Below are positions 1 to 6,614 of a DNA stretch of 13,575 nt, piece by piece. Under the pieces are notes generated by a model that made no database searches, was not told the origin of the DNA, and saw only the letters and a list, made by a program, of their open reading frames with translations. This stretch comes from Alphaproteobacteria bacterium. Lineage in GTDB: Bacteria > Pseudomonadota > Alphaproteobacteria > Puniceispirillales > Puniceispirillaceae. Each line of letters starts with the position of its first letter. Positions within the stretch are counted from its first letter, which is position 1. The position numbers and the translations under genes were made by a program. The stretch is from assembly GCA_016780695.1 (NCBI GenBank), contig JADHLK010000025.1, forward strand, positions 1-13,575. Reading direction: 5' to 3'.

Positions 1-1624
1 AGCCATCGACCAGAATTTCATGCTCAAATTGCTCAGCCTTGACGATCTGGATCTTGTTTTCTACCAGAAAGCCGCGAATGGCAGCTTCGCCTTGGAGCGT
101 ATGATGCCAGAATTCTGAATCCGAATTGGAAGGCGCGCCCGATACCAGCTCAAATGCCTTGCAAAAAGCCAGGAAAATCAGCTCCGGCTTTTCTGCCCCG
201 GTCCAGGCGGTGCGTCCCAGCGTGCGCCAGATATCGCGGTTCATCTCTTCATAGACTTGCGGGATTCGCTCAAAGAACAGCCGGTGCAGGCCAATATCAT
301 TCACCTGGCTATCCATCTTCTGTTCTTTATGAATATCAATCGCAGAAAAAGAGCCGCAGACCGGGCAACCCGTATCGGAAAACTTGTCTTTCAGATAGAC
401 ATGGCTGCAGCGCAGCCCCCCGTCCAGCTTATTGTCACACAGATAGAAACTGGATTGCTCATCCAGCGGCTGCTGGGCAATCCATTCAAAGCGGTTCTTG
501 AATTTCAGATAGGAGCCACGATGCGACCAGAGCGACCATTGCAATTTTTCAACCGGCCCGAAAGTGGACCAGTTGGAGCTGACATCAATCACCACACAGG
601 TATCTTTTTCCGCTGCTGACCGCAGGCCGCGCCCAACAGACTGGCCCCACAAAACCTTGGAAAGTGTGGGGCGCATATGCACGATGATATTGCAATGCGG
701 ATTGTCCCAGCCCTCTGCCAGCACACCCACGGAAACCACAGCCTCAACCTGGCCAGACGCATGATCAGACAGCATCTGCATACGCTCTTTTATCGGGGTG
801 GAGGCGGTGATCAGCGAGACTGACAAGCCCATCTCCTCAATCGCCTCAACCGTTGTTTCTGCCACCGTGACATCCGGGCAGAACCAGGCCGAAATCGGCT
901 TCGGGCTGACATTTTTGCGTTCCTCTGCATAAATCGCACACGCATGGCTGATCATAGAAGATTTAATAATCGCCGGGGCCAGCTTGGCAACCGGAAAATC
1001 GCCGCTGGAAATATCAATCGAGGCCAGTTCCAGATCATGGATAAAATGCGGACGATAGCGCGGGCGGACCAAAATCCCCTCATCAAACAGCTTGTCCATA
1101 TCCGCCCCGTCAATGATCGCATCAAAGGCAAGGCTCAGCTGGTCACGCTGATCAGCGGTGCGCCGCTCAGGTGAAGCGGTCAGTCCCAGCAGATGCGCAT
1201 CATCGCGCCCGCGCTCCATAAAGCAATCCAAAATCCGCTTATAGCCAGTTCCGTTCGGCGAGACCCGGTGCGCCTCATCAATGATCACCAGCTTGGCCTG
1301 CTCCACCGCCTCATCCAGAATATCACGGGCGCGGGTGCTGGTAGAGAGCAGCACATCATAGCCGTCAAAGGCCCGTTCAGTATGGTTCAGACCCAGCTTG
1401 CGGACCCGGTGTTCCTTGGCAAGGGCCTGTTCCAGCTGCTCCAGCAGAACCAGCCGGTGACACAGCACAATGACTTTTTCCCCGGGATAGAATTGCCGGA
1501 TAATCTCTGAAGCGAGAACCGTTTTGCCTGCCCCGGTTGGGGCCTTGATAATAAAACGGCGATGCGCCTTGAGCAGATCCTCAAAGCCGTCAATAATCCC
1601 CTGCTGCCATCTGCGAAGTTGCAT
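1..1624 (-). CDS. Superfamily II DEAH-box helicase (SSL2/type III res-subunit-like), C-terminus cut by the window edge
   Basis: My own translation from the ATG at 1624 stays open to base 1, giving 541 codons with no stop, so the C-terminus lies outside. The motor core is complete. Walker A APTGAGKT is at residues 28-35, DEAH at 116-119, the motif III-like LTASP at about 148-152, EGWDNP (motif V) near 303-308 and QSVGRGLR (motif VI) near 328-335. After the core comes a Cys-rich stretch around residues 395-430 with a CPVC pair and two upstream cysteines, which could be a zinc ribbon. Such proteins are ATP-dependent DNA or RNA translocases, often annotated simply as DEAD/DEAH helicase. No methyltransferase, nuclease or defence partner is visible here, so I assign no specific role. 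No clear Shine-Dalgarno precedes the ATG. The start is chosen because the conserved LRRWQQGII segment (a Q-motif-like entry) begins right after it. A candidate promoter lies at 1700-1731. Family is secure; function is not. Confidence 0.9.
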   Translation of the reverse strand, partial: MQLRRWQQGIIDGFEDLLKAHRRFIIKAPTGAGKTVLASEIIRQFYPGEKVIVLCHRLVLLEQLEQALAKEHRVRKLGLNHTERAFDGYDVLLSTSTRARDILDEAVEQAKLVIIDEAHRVSPNGTGYKRILDCFMERGRDDAHLLGLTASPERRTADQRDQLSLAFDAIIDGADMDKLFDEGILVRPRYRPHFIHDLELASIDISSGDFPVAKLAPAIIKSSMISHACAIYAEERKNVSPKPISAWFCPDVTVAETTVEAIEEMGLSVSLITASTPIKERMQMLSDHASGQVEAVVSVGVLAEGWDNPHCNIIVHMRPTLSKVLWGQSVGRGLRSAAEKDTCVVIDVSSNWSTFGPVEKLQWSLWSHRGSYLKFKNRFEWIAQQPLDEQSSFYLCDNKLDGGLRCSHVYLKDKFSDTGCPVCGSFSAIDIHKEQKMDSQVNDIGLHRLFFERIPQVYEEMNRDIWRTLGRTAWTGAEKPELIFLAFCKAFELVSGAPSNSDSEFWHHTLQGEAAIRGFLVENKIQIVKAEQFEHEILVDG

Positions 1625-1699
1625 AGCTGACCAAAAAAATCCCGATCCTGACAAAGCCTGTCTTGCAAGTCCCACCACCCGGCCGGTCACAAGATGGTC

Positions 1700-1731
1700 A
1701 GTATAGACAAGTTTTTTTGAATAATCTGCAA
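1700..1731 (-). promoter_or_regulatory. Candidate sigma-70-like promoter of the helicase gene
   Basis: On the minus strand, TATACT (1700-1705) is preceded by TTGCAG (1726-1731). The 20-base spacer is longer than the preferred 17. The box lies about 75 bases ahead of the helicase ATG, in the AT-rich gap between the helicase and the alcohol dehydrogenase. The -10 box is good and the -35 weak. This is pattern matching only. Confidence 0.3.
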
Positions 1732-1796
1732 CTAATATAAAAAAAGTGACCCATCCGCAGGGAGCCAAAAGGACCAGGCAGGCAGACCCGTCTTGG

Positions 1797-2906
1797 CTAA
1801 TAGATTACCACCGAGCGGATAGACTCACCGGAATGCATGAGATCAAACCCCTTATTGATTTCCTCCAGCGACAGGCTATGGGTGATCATCGGGTCAATAT
1901 CGATACGGCCTTGCATATACCAATCGACAATTTTTGGCACATCCGTGCGCCCGCGCGCACCGCCAAAAGCCGTGCCGCGCCAGCTGCGCCCGGTCACCAG
2001 CTGGAACGGGCGGGTGGAAATTTCCTGACCTGCCCCGGCGACACCGATAATAATCGATTCGCCCCAGCCCTTATGGGCACATTCCAGCGCCACCCGCATC
2101 ACATCTGTATTGCCGATACATTCAAAACTGTAATCTGCCCCGCCGCCGGTCAGCTCAACCAGATGGGCTGTCAGATCCCCTGTAACCTCACTTGGATTGA
2201 CAAAATGGGTCATGCCAAAACGGCGGCCCCATTCCTGTTTGTCCGAGTTCAAATCCACCCCGACAATCATCGCCGCCCCGATCATCCGCAGTCCTTGAAT
2301 TACATTCAGGCCAATACCGCCCAGCCCGAAAACAACCGCTACACAGCCCGGCTCTGCCTTGGCCGTATTGATCACCGCCCCGATACCGGTGGTGACCCCG
2401 CAGCCGATATAGCACACCTTGTCAAAAGGCGCGTCGGATCTGATTTTCGCCAGCGCAATTTCCGGCAAAACGGTAAAATTGGCAAAGGTGGAGGTGCCCA
2501 TATAATGATGGATTTTCTGCCCTTTATAAGAAAAGCGGGACGACCCGTCCGGCATCACCCCTTGGCCTTGAGTCGTGCGGATAGCCTGGCACAGATTTGT
2601 CTTGGGATGCAGGCAATAATCACATTCCCGGCATTCCGGCGTATAGAGCGGGATCACATGATCGCCCTCTGCCAGGCTGGTGACCCCGCTGCCCAGCGCG
2701 CGCACAATGCCGGCTCCCTCATGGCCCAGAATGGCCGGGAACAGCCCTTCCGGGTCAGCCCCGGAGCGGGTGAACTCATCTGTATGGCAAATGCCGGTGG
2801 CCATAATCTCTACCAACACTTCGCCAGCCTTTGGCCCTTCCAAATCCAGCTCTACTATTTCCAGCGGCTGGCCTGCCTCAAACGCGACCGCGGCACGGGT
2901 TTTCAT
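1797..2906 (-). CDS. frmA: S-(hydroxymethyl)glutathione dehydrogenase / class III alcohol dehydrogenase
   Basis: A zinc-dependent medium-chain dehydrogenase that oxidises S-hydroxymethylglutathione (formaldehyde plus glutathione) to S-formylglutathione with NAD+ in the cytoplasm. The frame is open back to 2966, but the ATG at 2906 is preferred: it follows a purine-rich AGGGGG, and the resulting 369 residues match the usual class III length. Catalytic zinc ligands are Cys40 (GICHTDE), His62 (GHEGAG) and Cys169 (GCGVTTG). The structural zinc site is Cys92, 95, 98 and 106. The NAD site is GLGGIG (194-199) with Asp218. The stretch 102-137 (TNLCQAIR, then TQGQGVMPDG, then HYMGTSTF) is the class III signature, and Arg110 matches the glutathione-carboxylate-binding Arg115 known from the human enzyme. 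The usual partner, S-formylglutathione hydrolase, is not adjacent, so the gene appears monocistronic. It is divergent from the glycosyltransferase. Confidence 0.95.
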   Translation of the reverse strand: MKTRAAVAFEAGQPLEIVELDLEGPKAGEVLVEIMATGICHTDEFTRSGADPEGLFPAILGHEGAGIVRALGSGVTSLAEGDHVIPLYTPECRECDYCLHPKTNLCQAIRTTQGQGVMPDGSSRFSYKGQKIHHYMGTSTFANFTVLPEIALAKIRSDAPFDKVCYIGCGVTTGIGAVINTAKAEPGCVAVVFGLGGIGLNVIQGLRMIGAAMIVGVDLNSDKQEWGRRFGMTHFVNPSEVTGDLTAHLVELTGGGADYSFECIGNTDVMRVALECAHKGWGESIIIGVAGAGQEISTRPFQLVTGRSWRGTAFGGARGRTDVPKIVDWYMQGRIDIDPMITHSLSLEEINKGFDLMHSGESIRSVVIY

Positions 2907-3035
2907 CGCTTTGCCCCCTTTTTCTGCTCTGTCTGAAAGAGTGTCAGCCGAAGTTGCAAAGGTCAAATCAAAAAGCTGCCGGTTTTTATGGCCAGCGCAT
3001 ACAAGGCTTGTTTTGGCCAGACATCAGGCCAGCAG

Positions 3036-3051
3036 GCTTGCCTTGGCAAGC
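3036..3051. repeat. Perfect 7-bp inverted repeat in the frmA/glycosyltransferase intergenic region
   Basis: GCTTGCC and GGCAAGC are separated by TT, giving a 16-base near-palindrome. It sits about 130 bases upstream of the frmA start and 75 bases upstream of the glycosyltransferase start. The loop is too short and the T-run absent for a terminator, so an operator for a dimeric regulator is the more natural reading. No regulator gene is nearby to support this. Confidence 0.35.
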
Positions 3052-3126
3052 AGAAGGGCTTATCGCTAGAAGGGGGCGCGTTTTCCCTTGTTTGACTCAA
3101 CCGGTTAAGAATCGGCCATTTGCACT

Positions 3127-4254
3127 ATGTCTTCCAGCCCTGTCCTGTCCGTTGGCCCGGCCCCGCTGCATTTTTTATTGCCTGTCAAGGAACGTTTTAC
3201 CGCCTCCAATGCCGGTGCGGTGGCCCAGGTGGTGCGCGATATGGCCCGGTCCAGCCATTATCGGGATCAGCTGGTGCTGGGCCAGGACCCGCAGGGGCCA
3301 GTGCTGGCCAACCTGCCTTTTCAGCCGCTGCAGCCAAGGCGCGGCTTGCTGAGGGGGCGCAATCTGGGGTTGGCGGCGGCCTATCTGGACTGGCTGGACG
3401 GACAGGCCGAGCTGCCGGGCCTGCTGGAAGTGCATGGCCGCTGCCATGTCGCCGCCTATATTGCCAAAAGGCGGCCTGATCTGAAGATTGCGCTGTTCCT
3501 GCACAATGATCCAAGAGAGATGCGCGGCGGCACCCGGCTGGCTGAGCGGCGTTGGCTGCTGGATAATCTGGCCGGTATTTTCTGCGTCTCGGACTATATC
3601 CGGCGCTGTTTTCTGGAGGGGCTGGAGGACCGGGCGAACATCGCCAAAGTAAAGGTCACGCCGCTGGGGGTGGACCGGCCGGTGAAAAAAAGGCCGATAA
3701 AGAGCAAGACCATCGTGCTGGTCGCCCGCATGGTTCCAGAAAAAGGGGTGCTGGAGACGGCTGCCGCCTGTGCAGAGATTCTGCCTGATTTTCCGGAATG
3801 GCGGCTGCAGCTGGTGGGCGCGCGCGGCTTTGCCAATACAGATCAATCCAGCTATGAGAAACAGGTTGCCGCCTGTGTGGCAAAGCTCGGCCCGCAAGCT
3901 GAGATGACCGGTTTTATCCCAGCTGATGAGGTGCAGGCCCGCCAGCTGCAGGCGGCGATTTGTGTTGTGCCCTCGCTGTGGCCTGAGCCGGCCTCACGGG
4001 CGGTTCTGGAAGCGCTGGCCTGTGGCTGTGCGCTGCTGACCACCCGGCGCGGCGGGATACCAGAACGGGCCAGCGGGCGGGCGCTGATACTGGATGACCC
4101 AAAGCAGCAGACCATCGCAGCCGCCTTGCGCAGCTGGCTGGCCGACCCGGCAGAGCTGCAAAAATGGCAGGACCGGGCCTGGCAGGATTATCCGTTCAGC
4201 TTTGCCGCCATGGCCAAGATGGCTGATCAGGCGCGGGCCGATATTTGCCGCTAG
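3127..4254 (+). CDS. Family 4 glycosyltransferase (GT-B fold)
   Basis: A 375-residue retaining glycosyltransferase of the GT4 type, expected to move a sugar from a nucleotide-sugar donor to a lipid, saccharide or envelope acceptor at the cytoplasmic membrane face. The N-terminal domain carries the glycine-rich substrate loop NAGAVAQ (28-34). The linker has FCVSDYIR (152-159), the typical segment before the C-terminal donor domain. Donor-binding Arg201 and Lys206 (VARMVPEKG) and the E-x7-E motif EPASRAVLE (287-295) are all present, so the protein looks active. The ATG at 3127 lacks an obvious Shine-Dalgarno. A TTGACT at 3092-3097 could be a -35 box, but I see no good -10. It is a lone gene: no other polysaccharide or O-antigen gene accompanies it, so acceptor and product cannot be named. 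Its stop overlaps that of the convergent downstream gene by four bases. Confidence 0.9.
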   Translation: MSSSPVLSVGPAPLHFLLPVKERFTASNAGAVAQVVRDMARSSHYRDQLVLGQDPQGPVLANLPFQPLQPRRGLLRGRNLGLAAAYLDWLDGQAELPGLLEVHGRCHVAAYIAKRRPDLKIALFLHNDPREMRGGTRLAERRWLLDNLAGIFCVSDYIRRCFLEGLEDRANIAKVKVTPLGVDRPVKKRPIKSKTIVLVARMVPEKGVLETAAACAEILPDFPEWRLQLVGARGFANTDQSSYEKQVAACVAKLGPQAEMTGFIPADEVQARQLQAAICVVPSLWPEPASRAVLEALACGCALLTTRRGGIPERASGRALILDDPKQQTIAAALRSWLADPAELQKWQDRAWQDYPFSFAAMAKMADQARADICR

Positions 4255-4628
4255 AGCTGGCCTTCCTCTTCCAGCACCTTGCGGGCAGCGCGCATACATT
4301 CCAGCCCCTGCGGCACGCCGCAATAAATGCCGACAACATGAATAATAGCGCGGATTTCCTCTGCCGAGACACCGTTTTTCAGCGCCCCGCGGCAGTGAAT
4401 TTCCCATTCATGCATTTTGCCCAGCGCGCCGATCATTGCCAAATTCATCATTGATCGGGTTTTGGCCGGGATTGCCTCATCCCCCCAGCCAAAGCCCCAG
4501 CACCAGGCGGTCATCGCCTCTTGAAAGGGTTTGCTGAAACTATCTGCATTTTCCAGCACACCATCCACATACTCTGCCCCCAGCGTTGCCTTGCGCTGCG
4601 CCAGCCCCTTGTCAAAATAGGACTCCAT
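4251..4628 (-). CDS. Carboxymuconolactone decarboxylase family protein (PcaC/AhpD-like)
   Basis: A 125-residue alpha-helical protein of the CMD superfamily. The diagnostic block lies at about residues 72-104: HEWEIHCRGAL, then NGVSAEEI, then IHVVGIYCGVP. This resembles gamma-carboxymuconolactone decarboxylase (the protocatechuate branch of the beta-ketoadipate pathway). Many short family members of this kind have no demonstrated activity, and the AhpD CxxC redox motif is not present. The frame also allows a GTG at 4631, but the ATG at 4628 has better spacing (about 7 bases) from an AAAGGA ribosome binding site, so I start there. No other protocatechuate-pathway gene is in view, so the substrate is unknown. 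The 3' end overlaps the convergent glycosyltransferase by CTAG. Confidence 0.88.
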   Translation of the reverse strand: MESYFDKGLAQRKATLGAEYVDGVLENADSFSKPFQEAMTAWCWGFGWGDEAIPAKTRSMMNLAMIGALGKMHEWEIHCRGALKNGVSAEEIRAIIHVVGIYCGVPQGLECMRAARKVLEEEGQL

Positions 4629-4682
4629 CACTTTTTCCTTTCCTTGCCTGAAATCATTTTCCTGAGCTGTATCCTAACCGCC

Positions 4683-4711
4683 AGAATAGGCCGGGGCCAG
4701 TCGGACCGCAA
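4683..4711 (-). promoter_or_regulatory. Candidate promoter of the CMD-family gene
   Basis: On the minus strand TTGCGG (4706-4711) and TATTCT (4683-4688) are separated by exactly 17 bases. The -10 box is about 55 bases ahead of the ATG at 4628. Both hexamers are partial matches to the sigma-70 consensus. Confidence 0.3.
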
Positions 4712-4762
4712 TGCCGGGCAAACTTAATTTCCAGCGGTTTTTCACGGCTGGAACGGGCCGCA

Positions 4763-4793
4763 CTGACGCGCCAACGGCAGAATGGCGTATTAT
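4763..4793 (+). promoter_or_regulatory. Candidate promoter of the tmpA-tmpB unit with an inverted repeat filling a 19-bp spacer
   Basis: CTGACG (4763-4768, four of six to TTGACA) and TATTAT (4788-4793, five of six to TATAAT) are 19 bases apart. The whole spacer, 4769-4787, is bounded by the inverted repeat CGCCA-N9-TGGCG. A long spacer carrying a dyad is the architecture known for MerR-family-activated promoters. A second -35-like box, TTGACA, lies downstream at 4818-4823 without a convincing -10. Both readings are inference. Confidence 0.3.
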
Positions 4794-4885
4794 GGATATT
4801 TTTTGGCTCTGAATGGCTTGACAGATAAGGCATTTCGCAAAAATCTGGCGTTATGAATACCCCTTTTTCAGGCGAGAGGGTCGCT

Positions 4886-6037
4886 ATGCAATTTGAGATT
4901 TCGCACCAGAACGGGCAGCTGTGTCTTTTTGCTGAGCAGGAGGGCCGCAAAAAACATCTGCCAGCCCTGTGGCTTCGTGAGCGCGCGCCGACAGCAGATC
5001 AGATTGACCGGCGCACCCATCAACGCCTGATCAACCCGCATGAATTTGATGATAGCCTATGCCTGACTGATGCCCGCCAAGAGGCAGACGGGCTGCATCT
5101 CACCTTTAATGACGGCTATCGGGCGCGGTATGATTTTAGCTGGCTGGCCCAGCATATTGACCCGCCGCTGCGGCTGCCGGAAAAAAAGCTCTGGCAGGCT
5201 GATCTGGCCCCGCTGCCCCGCTTTGTCTGGGCTGATATTCAACAGCCGGACGGCCATTTGGCCGCGCTGCAGGCCTATCTTGAATATGGCTTTATCATTC
5301 TGGCTGAGACACCCACCGAAAAATCCAGCCTGCGCAAGCTGGCCCGCCATTTCGGCCATATCCGTACGACTAATTTCGGCCAGACTTTTGAGGTGCGCAC
5401 CCACACAAGGCCCAATGATCTCGCCTATCAGCCGATTGCTCTTGGCCCGCATACGGACAATCCCTATCGAGAGCCAACACCGGGTATCCAGCTGCTGCAT
5501 TGTCTGGTCAATGATACCAGCGGCGGCCTGTCTACGCTGGTTGATTCGCTGGCCTGTGCCGAACAGCTGCGGGCTGAAGACCCGCAAGGCTATCAGCTGC
5601 TGGCTGACTTGCCGGTGCGCTTTACTTTTGATGATGCCAAGGTCAGCATTGCCACAGAGCGGCCTATTCTCGCGCTGGACCCGACCGGCCAGCTGCTGGG
5701 GGTGCATTACAGCCCCCGTCTTGACTGGTTGCCATTGGTGGATGAGGTGTCGCTGAAGCTCTATCACCGGGCGCGTAAGCGGCTGGCCAGCCTGTTCAGT
5801 GATGCCGCCTATGAGCTGCGCTTTCGCCTGCAGCCGGGGGAATGTATGATGTTTGACAATAACCGGGTTCTGCATGGCCGCACCGCCTATGACCCCAGCG
5901 AAGGATACCGGCATTTGCAAGGCTGCTACATAGACCGGGACGGGCCGGAAAATCTCTATTGCCGGATGCGCCGTGATGGTATCTTAGCGCGTACAGATTT
6001 ACTGCGGACTCCTGAAAGGAGGTCAGGTAATGGCTGA
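4886..6037 (+). CDS. tmpA: Gamma-butyrobetaine-hydroxylase-like Fe(II)/2-oxoglutarate dioxygenase, probable TmpA (2-(trimethylammonio)ethylphosphonate hydroxylase)
   Basis: A TauD/TfdA-fold dioxygenase of 383 residues. The ATG at 4886 follows GAGAGG by six bases and is preferred over the in-frame ATG at 4853. An N-terminal DUF971-like domain (about 1-95) precedes the double-stranded beta-helix catalytic domain. Iron ligands are His189 and Asp191 (GPHTDNPY) and His330 (VLHGRTAY). Arg342 is placed to bind 2-oxoglutarate. Counting from the HTD motif, Phe164, Phe168 and Tyr181 fall where human gamma-butyrobetaine hydroxylase has its trimethylammonium cage (Tyr177, Trp181, Tyr194; recalled numbering), which supports a quaternary-amine substrate. 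The overlapping HD-domain gene matches the characterised TmpA/TmpB pair, in which TmpA hydroxylates the carbon next to phosphorus. The cysteines that bind zinc in the N-terminal domain of classical butyrobetaine hydroxylases are absent (RERAPTAD at 31-38). Plain butyrobetaine or trimethyllysine hydroxylation remains an alternative, less likely given the partner. Confidence 0.85.
   Translation: MQFEISHQNGQLCLFAEQEGRKKHLPALWLRERAPTADQIDRRTHQRLINPHEFDDSLCLTDARQEADGLHLTFNDGYRARYDFSWLAQHIDPPLRLPEKKLWQADLAPLPRFVWADIQQPDGHLAALQAYLEYGFIILAETPTEKSSLRKLARHFGHIRTTNFGQTFEVRTHTRPNDLAYQPIALGPHTDNPYREPTPGIQLLHCLVNDTSGGLSTLVDSLACAEQLRAEDPQGYQLLADLPVRFTFDDAKVSIATERPILALDPTGQLLGVHYSPRLDWLPLVDEVSLKLYHRARKRLASLFSDAAYELRFRLQPGECMMFDNNRVLHGRTAYDPSEGYRHLQGCYIDRDGPENLYCRMRRDGILARTDLLRTPERRSGNG
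6016..6023 (+). promoter_or_regulatory. Strong ribosome binding site of tmpB inside the tmpA coding end
   Basis: AAGGAGGT is a near-perfect anti-16S match six bases before the ATG at 6030. It lies within the last codons of the upstream gene, whose stop overlaps the new start region by eight bases. This fixes the tmpB start and suggests coupled, stoichiometric translation of the two proteins. Confidence 0.85.
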
Positions 6038-6614
6038 ACCACAGCTGGCCAGCTTTCGGCGCATGGATGCCGGCACCAGAGCAGATTATGAATTGCTGCA
6101 TAAAAAGGAACAGGCCTATATTGAGGCCTTGCCGGGTCGGCTTATCGCTGCCTTGCACAGGCTGGATGACAGCCTCGCCGGTTATCAGGTCTCGCGGCTG
6201 GAACATTCGCTGCAATCAGCCAGCCGGGCAGAGGCGGACGGGGCTGATATTGAGCTGATTGTCGCAGCGTTGATCCATGATCTGGGCGATGAGCTGGCCC
6301 CGGAAAACCATTCCCAGCTGGCAGCAGCCATTATCCGGCCCTATGTGCGCGAGGAAGTCTGGTGGATTCTGGACAAGCATGGCGCTTTTCAGATGAAATA
6401 TTATGCCCATCATCTGGGGCTGAATCCGGATGAGCGCGAGCGCTGGCGCGGCCATAAATGGTTTGCCTCTTGTGAAAAGTTCTGCCGGGATTGGGATCAG
6501 ATGTCCTTTGATCCGGATTATCCGTCCAAGCCGCTGGCCCATTTTGAGCCAATGCTGCGGGAGATATTCTCCCGCCCGCCCTTTGATCCGGCTATTATTT
6601 GCGAGACGGCCTAA
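6030..6614 (+). CDS. tmpB: HD-domain mixed-valence di-iron oxygenase, probable TmpB (PhnZ-like)
   Basis: A 194-residue HD-domain protein that most annotation pipelines would call a phosphohydrolase. Candidate metal ligands are His59 (RLEHSLQ), His83-Asp84 (LIHDLGDEL), His94 (ENHSQ), His117 (DKHG) and Asp156 (DWDQ). The 24-residue step from the first His to the HD pair equals that of PhnZ (His34 to His58). The pairing with a betaine-type 2OG dioxygenase is that of the TmpA/TmpB system, where TmpB cleaves the C-P bond of the hydroxylated phosphonate with O2, giving glycine betaine and phosphate. The PhnZ lid pair (Tyr24, Glu27) is not found at the same spacing: Tyr52 sits seven residues before the first His. 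Translation is coupled to the upstream gene through the ribosome binding site at 6016-6023. The stop overlaps the convergent gene by four bases. No phosphonate transporter or phn gene is in the window. The family assignment is good; the substrate is inferred. Confidence 0.82.
   Translation: MAEPQLASFRRMDAGTRADYELLHKKEQAYIEALPGRLIAALHRLDDSLAGYQVSRLEHSLQSASRAEADGADIELIVAALIHDLGDELAPENHSQLAAAIIRPYVREEVWWILDKHGAFQMKYYAHHLGLNPDERERWRGHKWFASCEKFCRDWDQMSFDPDYPSKPLAHFEPMLREIFSRPPFDPAIICETA

Noticed and set aside
1..1624. Restriction or defence helicase
   Set aside because: The core resembles type III res subunits, but no methyltransferase or other defence gene is adjacent and the C-terminus is missing.
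1746..2936. Long plus-strand open frame (396 codons) opposite the alcohol dehydrogenase
   Set aside because: Its translation has no recognisable domain, lies antisense to a clear class III dehydrogenase, and is what GC-rich third positions produce by chance.
4654..4950. Minus-strand open frame of 98 codons crossing the CMD/tmpA intergenic gap
   Set aside because: It overlaps the tmpA start and both candidate promoters, and I recognise no motif or family in it.
5057..5920. Minus-strand open frame of 287 codons opposite tmpA
   Set aside because: It is antisense to an unambiguous dioxygenase with intact active-site residues, has no ribosome binding site I can see and matches no family.
4886..6614. 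PhnY/PhnZ pair for 2-aminoethylphosphonate
   Set aside because: The dioxygenase has the two-domain architecture and aromatic cage of the butyrobetaine hydroxylase group, which PhnY does not share, so a trimethylammonium phosphonate fits better.
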